NCBI GenBank assembly: GCA_937868145.1 | Contig: CALMMH010000786.1 | Location: forward strand, 1-8,073 | Reading direction: 5' to 3' | DNA from: an uncultured Phycisphaerales bacterium | GTDB taxonomy: Bacteria > Planctomycetota > Phycisphaerae > Sedimentisphaerales > Anaerobacaceae | Length of the DNA: 8,073 bases | Shown: positions 5,641 through 8,073 of the stretch, piece after piece | How the letters are laid out: each line of letters begins with the position of its first letter | How positions within the stretch are numbered: position 1 is the first letter of the stretch | Position numbers and translations under genes: made by a program | Notes under the pieces: model-generated | The model's input: only the letters and a program-made list of their open reading frames with translations | The model's database searches: none | What the model was told of the DNA's origin: nothing

Positions 5641-7140
5641 ATGCCTCCAGGCAAGAGACGCCAAAGTAACGCCATGCTCTACACCCTCATCACGTTCGTG
5701 GGGTTGTTCATCATCGCGACGACGGTTGCGGTCATCTATTATGTGAAAGCCGAGGAACTCCGCACCGGCAATGATGACCTGCAGGAGCAGATGGACACGT
5801 TGGCGAGCCGGGAGGAAGTCCGAGGCATCGGCGGCATCGTCGGGAACAAGATGTCCGGCCACAGCAATCTCGGAACCGTGGTCGAGCACCTCAATGAGAT
5901 GGTGCGGCTCGTCACCGGCGGCCCGATTCCTGTGACCTCGGCCGAAGTGAAGGTGGCCAGCACCGCCAAGGCGATCGCTCCCCTGCTGGAACAGGCGGGT
6001 GCCTTCATCACCTTGCCCACCCCGCCGGCCCCGGATCCCAACACGATCGATCCGAACAATCCGCCGGACCCCAACGAAGTCGAACCCGTCCAGGTGGCCC
6101 TGACGACCCTCGTCAGCGATCTCCTGGCCAAGCTCGATCAGACGACCCAGCAGAGAGACGCCTCCGAAGAACAACTGGGGACGCTCCGCAAGCGGTTCGA
6201 CGATGCGATCGCCACCATGGAACAGACCGAGCAGACCCTGACGGCCAAGGTCGGCGAGTACTACCAGCAGGTTCAGGATATGAAGACCGACTACAACAAC
6301 CTGCGGGTCCTCGTACAGCAGAACTCCGACGAACGGGCCAAAACCCTGCTCGATCAGCTCGAAAGGACCCGGGCCGAGGCCACTCAGTTGAACCAGAACA
6401 TGCTCAGGTCTCAGGCGGAACTGACCGTCGCCCAGGGCAGGCTCGCAGGCGCTCTGGCGGCCGTCAATGACATCAAACCGGCCCCGGACCATGAGTCCAC
6501 CGCCTTCAGGCCCGACGGCCAGGTCGTCCTGGTCGACGAGGCGTCGAAGATCGTCCATATCAACCTGGGCTCGGAAGACCGCATCTACCGAGGTCTGACG
6601 TTCTCCGTCTACGACAAGGGAACAGGCATCCCGCGCGACGGCAAGCCCAAGGCCCAGGTCGAGGTGCTGGCTGTGGACCGGCAGATTTCGACCGCCCGCA
6701 TCCTGTCCTCGGAGCGGAAGAACCCGATCGGCGTCGGCGATTCCGTGGCGAACCTCATCTGGGACACCGGCCGACAGAACCAGTTCATCGTAGCCGGGGA
6801 GTTCGACCTCGACCGCGATGGAACCGTGGACTATGACGGAGTCCGCAAGATCGCGGGACTTGTCCAGAAATGGGGCGGCATCGTCGCCGACGACGTCTCG
6901 GCGGACACGGATTACGTGATCCTCGGGACCAAACCCACGGTTCCGGTCGAGCCGACGCTCGTCGAGCAGACGAACGACCCGACCGCGATGGAGAGGTACA
7001 ACGCCGCTCGCAAGGCGGACGAGCACTATGAGCAAATTCGCCAGCGGGCCGAGTCTTTGTGGGTCCCGATCTTCAATTACGATCGGTTCCTATACTTCAC
7101 CGGTTACGCCGATCAGGTGGGCAAACCGGGCGCGTTCTAA
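5641..7140 (+). CDS. Membrane-anchored coiled-coil protein with FlgT-like and BRCT-like C-terminal domains
   Basis: A 499-residue protein of unknown function. The basic N-terminus (MPPGKRRQSN) is followed by one hydrophobic helix (about 12-34), so the bulk is probably outside the cytoplasmic membrane. A short coiled coil follows (36-60), then a Pro/Asp/Asn-rich linker (124-151) and a long Gln/Glu-rich coiled coil (about 155-278). Residues 291-375 form a beta-rich domain with the pattern INLGSEDRIYRGLTFSVYD...VGDSVANL, resembling the C-terminal domain of FlgT. Residues 381-432 look like a BRCT core: strand QFIVAGEF, helix, WGG at 411-413 and DTDYVILG at 422-429. An acidic DLDRDGTVDYDG loop (389-400) is inserted after the first strand. 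The gene stands alone between its own promoter and terminator. A structural role linking membrane and peptidoglycan is a guess; the domain assignments are by eye. Confidence 0.85.
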   Translation: MPPGKRRQSNAMLYTLITFVGLFIIATTVAVIYYVKAEELRTGNDDLQEQMDTLASREEVRGIGGIVGNKMSGHSNLGTVVEHLNEMVRLVTGGPIPVTSAEVKVASTAKAIAPLLEQAGAFITLPTPPAPDPNTIDPNNPPDPNEVEPVQVALTTLVSDLLAKLDQTTQQRDASEEQLGTLRKRFDDAIATMEQTEQTLTAKVGEYYQQVQDMKTDYNNLRVLVQQNSDERAKTLLDQLERTRAEATQLNQNMLRSQAELTVAQGRLAGALAAVNDIKPAPDHESTAFRPDGQVVLVDEASKIVHINLGSEDRIYRGLTFSVYDKGTGIPRDGKPKAQVEVLAVDRQISTARILSSERKNPIGVGDSVANLIWDTGRQNQFIVAGEFDLDRDGTVDYDGVRKIAGLVQKWGGIVADDVSADTDYVILGTKPTVPVEPTLVEQTNDPTAMERYNAARKADEHYEQIRQRAESLWVPIFNYDRFLYFTGYADQVGKPGAF

Positions 7141-7187
7141 GCCGGAGCGAACCGAGCCTCGCGGCCGACGCGAATCACGACCTACTC

Positions 7188-7229
7188 AGGCCGCCCGAAC
7201 CGACAAGTTCCGGCGGCCTTTGTCTTTTT
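7188..7229 (+). terminator. Intrinsic terminator of the coiled-coil gene
   Basis: AGGCCGCC (7188-7195) pairs perfectly with GGCGGCCT (7212-7219). After one C-C mismatch GAAC (7197-7200) pairs with GTTC (7207-7210) around the loop CGACAA, giving 12 base pairs in all, and the T-rich tail TTGTCTTTTT (7220-7229) follows. It lies 47 bases after the stop at 7140, in the gap between convergent genes. The reverse strand lacks a T tract, so it should stop rightward transcription only. Confidence 0.9.
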
Positions 7230-7234
7230 CCGGA

Positions 7235-7927
7235 TCAGGCGGGAGGTTCCACGCCGATGGAGGCCACGTAGATCTCCCCTGTGTAGCCCACGGCAGCGGC
7301 GTGAAGAAAACCTTTCTTGACGGCGACGAAAGTCACGGTGTACGACGCCCGGACGGCGGTCCCGAGCGGCTCCCCTGTGTCGCAATCCAATCCGGAAGGG
7401 ATATCCACGGCAAGAACCGGTCGTCCCAGGCCATTGACCGCCTCAATGATCGTACGGTGCTCGGGCTTGAGTTCTCCTCGCAAACCCGTACCGAACAATG
7501 CATCGACAATCAGACTCGCCCTGTCGCCGAACGCCCGAATGCGGGCCACCGCATCCTCCGCTTTCGGGTCCACCTGCTCGACCCGATGTCCCAGCCGCTC
7601 CAGGACGTCGAGGTTGATTCGGGCGTCGCCTTGCACCTTCGCGGGATCGCCGCAGAGAACCACGGTGGTACGAATTCCGGCGTTGAGCAGGTGGCGGGCG
7701 ATTACGTACCCGTCGCCGCCGTTGTTGCCGGCGCCGCACAGGATAAAGACTTGAGGTTTGGCGATCTCCGCCAGCTTCTGCAACGCCAGCTCCACGCAAC
7801 TGCGGCCGGCGTTCTCCATCAGGACGACCCCGGGCAGGCCGACCTCCTCAATGGCCCAGGCGTCCACCCGGCGGACCTCGTCCCGACTCATCACGCGAAA
7901 CTTCTTGTCCGACGTATACCGCTCCAT
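7235..7927 (-). CDS. nnrE: NAD(P)H-hydrate epimerase (YjeF N-terminal domain), stand-alone
   Basis: The 230-residue protein interconverts the R and S epimers of hydrated NADH and NADPH (NADHX, NADPHX) so that the dehydratase can repair them. The Rossmann-like YjeF_N domain is complete: CGAGNNGGDG (64-73), VDALFGTG (141-148) and DIPSGLDCDTG (175-185). It ends soon after the last strand (EIYVASIGVEPPA), so the ATP/ADP-dependent dehydratase domain (NnrD), fused in E. coli, is absent and must be encoded elsewhere. ATG 7927 has AGAGGA 11 bases upstream; ATG 7891 is a shorter alternative at the conserved MSRDEVRRVD. The gene lies 53 bases after a probable secreted-protein gene on the same strand and faces the coiled-coil gene's terminator. 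Confidence 0.95.
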   Translation of the reverse strand: MERYTSDKKFRVMSRDEVRRVDAWAIEEVGLPGVVLMENAGRSCVELALQKLAEIAKPQVFILCGAGNNGGDGYVIARHLLNAGIRTTVVLCGDPAKVQGDARINLDVLERLGHRVEQVDPKAEDAVARIRAFGDRASLIVDALFGTGLRGELKPEHRTIIEAVNGLGRPVLAVDIPSGLDCDTGEPLGTAVRASYTVTFVAVKKGFLHAAAVGYTGEIYVASIGVEPPA

Positions 7928-7950
7928 CGATCTGCGTATCCTCTAGCTAC

Positions 7951-7969
7951 GTCCTTTGCAAGAAAGGAC
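7951..7969. other. Perfect hairpin between the partial gene and nnrE
   Basis: GTCCTTT (7951-7957) and AAAGGAC (7963-7969) form a 7-bp stem with a 5-base loop. It lies 12 bases past the upstream stop and about 24 bases before the nnrE start. No T tract follows on the reverse strand, so it is not a classical terminator. It may be an operator or an mRNA processing or stability element; none of these is shown. Confidence 0.45.
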
Positions 7970-7980
7970 CGACAACCCAT

Positions 7981-8073
7981 TCAGTTCACGACGACCCCCT
8001 CCCCGCCATCTTCCTCCCACTCCCACCACAGGCGTGGATAGTCCTTGCCTTCGAGAATCCACCAGATGTCCTC
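7981..8073 (-). CDS. C-terminal end of a probable secreted beta-helix/GLUG-type protein (partial)
   Basis: The last 30 codons before TGA at 7983-7981 encode EDIWWILEGKDYPRLWWEWE and an acidic/glycine-rich end. From memory, the phrase W-I-L-E-G-x-D-Y-P-R-L-W-W-E closes many large secreted planctomycete proteins with GLUG motifs or right-handed beta-helix repeats. Here it is the only evidence, since the rest of the gene is outside the window. Coding is supported by the unbroken frame and by its position ahead of nnrE. Confidence 0.6.
   Translation of the reverse strand, partial: EDIWWILEGKDYPRLWWEWEEDGGEGVVVN

Noticed and set aside
5353..7035. 560-codon reverse-strand frame, the longest in the window
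   Set aside because: The + strand gene has a consensus promoter, Shine-Dalgarno site, membrane helix, coiled coils and terminator. The reverse frame is its mirror and crosses the promoter.
7028..8041. 337-codon + strand frame over nnrE
   Set aside because: nnrE motifs are unambiguous on the other strand, and the frame crosses the terminator at 7188-7229.

Overview
The window is high-GC bacterial DNA and most likely comes from a planctomycete (Planctomycetota, perhaps a Phycisphaerae-like lineage). That placement is inferred from three things: a membrane-anchored SGNH hydrolase fused to TPR repeats, a partial protein ending in the EDIWWILEGKDYPRLWWE-type tail that I associate with secreted beta-helix/GLUG proteins of this phylum, and a membrane-anchored coiled-coil protein with an FlgT-like plus BRCT-like C-terminus. 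No database search was possible.

Layout. Four genes run leftward from 5160 to the left edge: a UbiA-superfamily prenyltransferase with decaprenyl-phosphate phosphoribosyltransferase signatures, an RluB-type rRNA pseudouridine synthase, a chorismatase-like (FkbO/Hyg5-type) protein of the RidA fold, and the SGNH/TPR protein, which leaves the window. A terminator hairpin and a sigma70-type promoter separate the pseudouridine synthase from the chorismatase-like gene, so there are at least two transcription units. To the right, a decayed leftward reading frame lies at 5271-5510. A strong rightward promoter (5559-5587) then drives the coiled-coil envelope protein (5641-7140), which ends at an excellent intrinsic terminator. 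That terminator faces a leftward gene pair: the 3' end of a probable secreted protein (7981-8073) followed by nnrE (NAD(P)HX epimerase).

The most unusual signal is outside the genes. Three leftward gene junctions (1974-2061, 4202-4285 and 5160-5273) hold degenerate tandem arrays with a strict 7-base period. Each array has its own heptamer, and each is built as two opposing half-arrays, that is, an inverted repeat. Two of them fill the whole space from one gene's stop codon to, or almost to, the next gene's start codon. The third lies inside the open frame that should encode the N-terminus of the SGNH protein, which has no in-frame ATG upstream of its membrane segment. These resemble in style, but not in sequence, the heptanucleotide repeats known from filamentous cyanobacteria. 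They are the best candidate here for something undescribed.

Functionally the genes are a mix of envelope genes (prenyl-phosphate phosphoribosyltransferase, SGNH/TPR protein, coiled-coil protein) and housekeeping genes (rRNA modification, NAD(P)HX repair). I see no defence system, insertion sequence, CRISPR array or tRNA.
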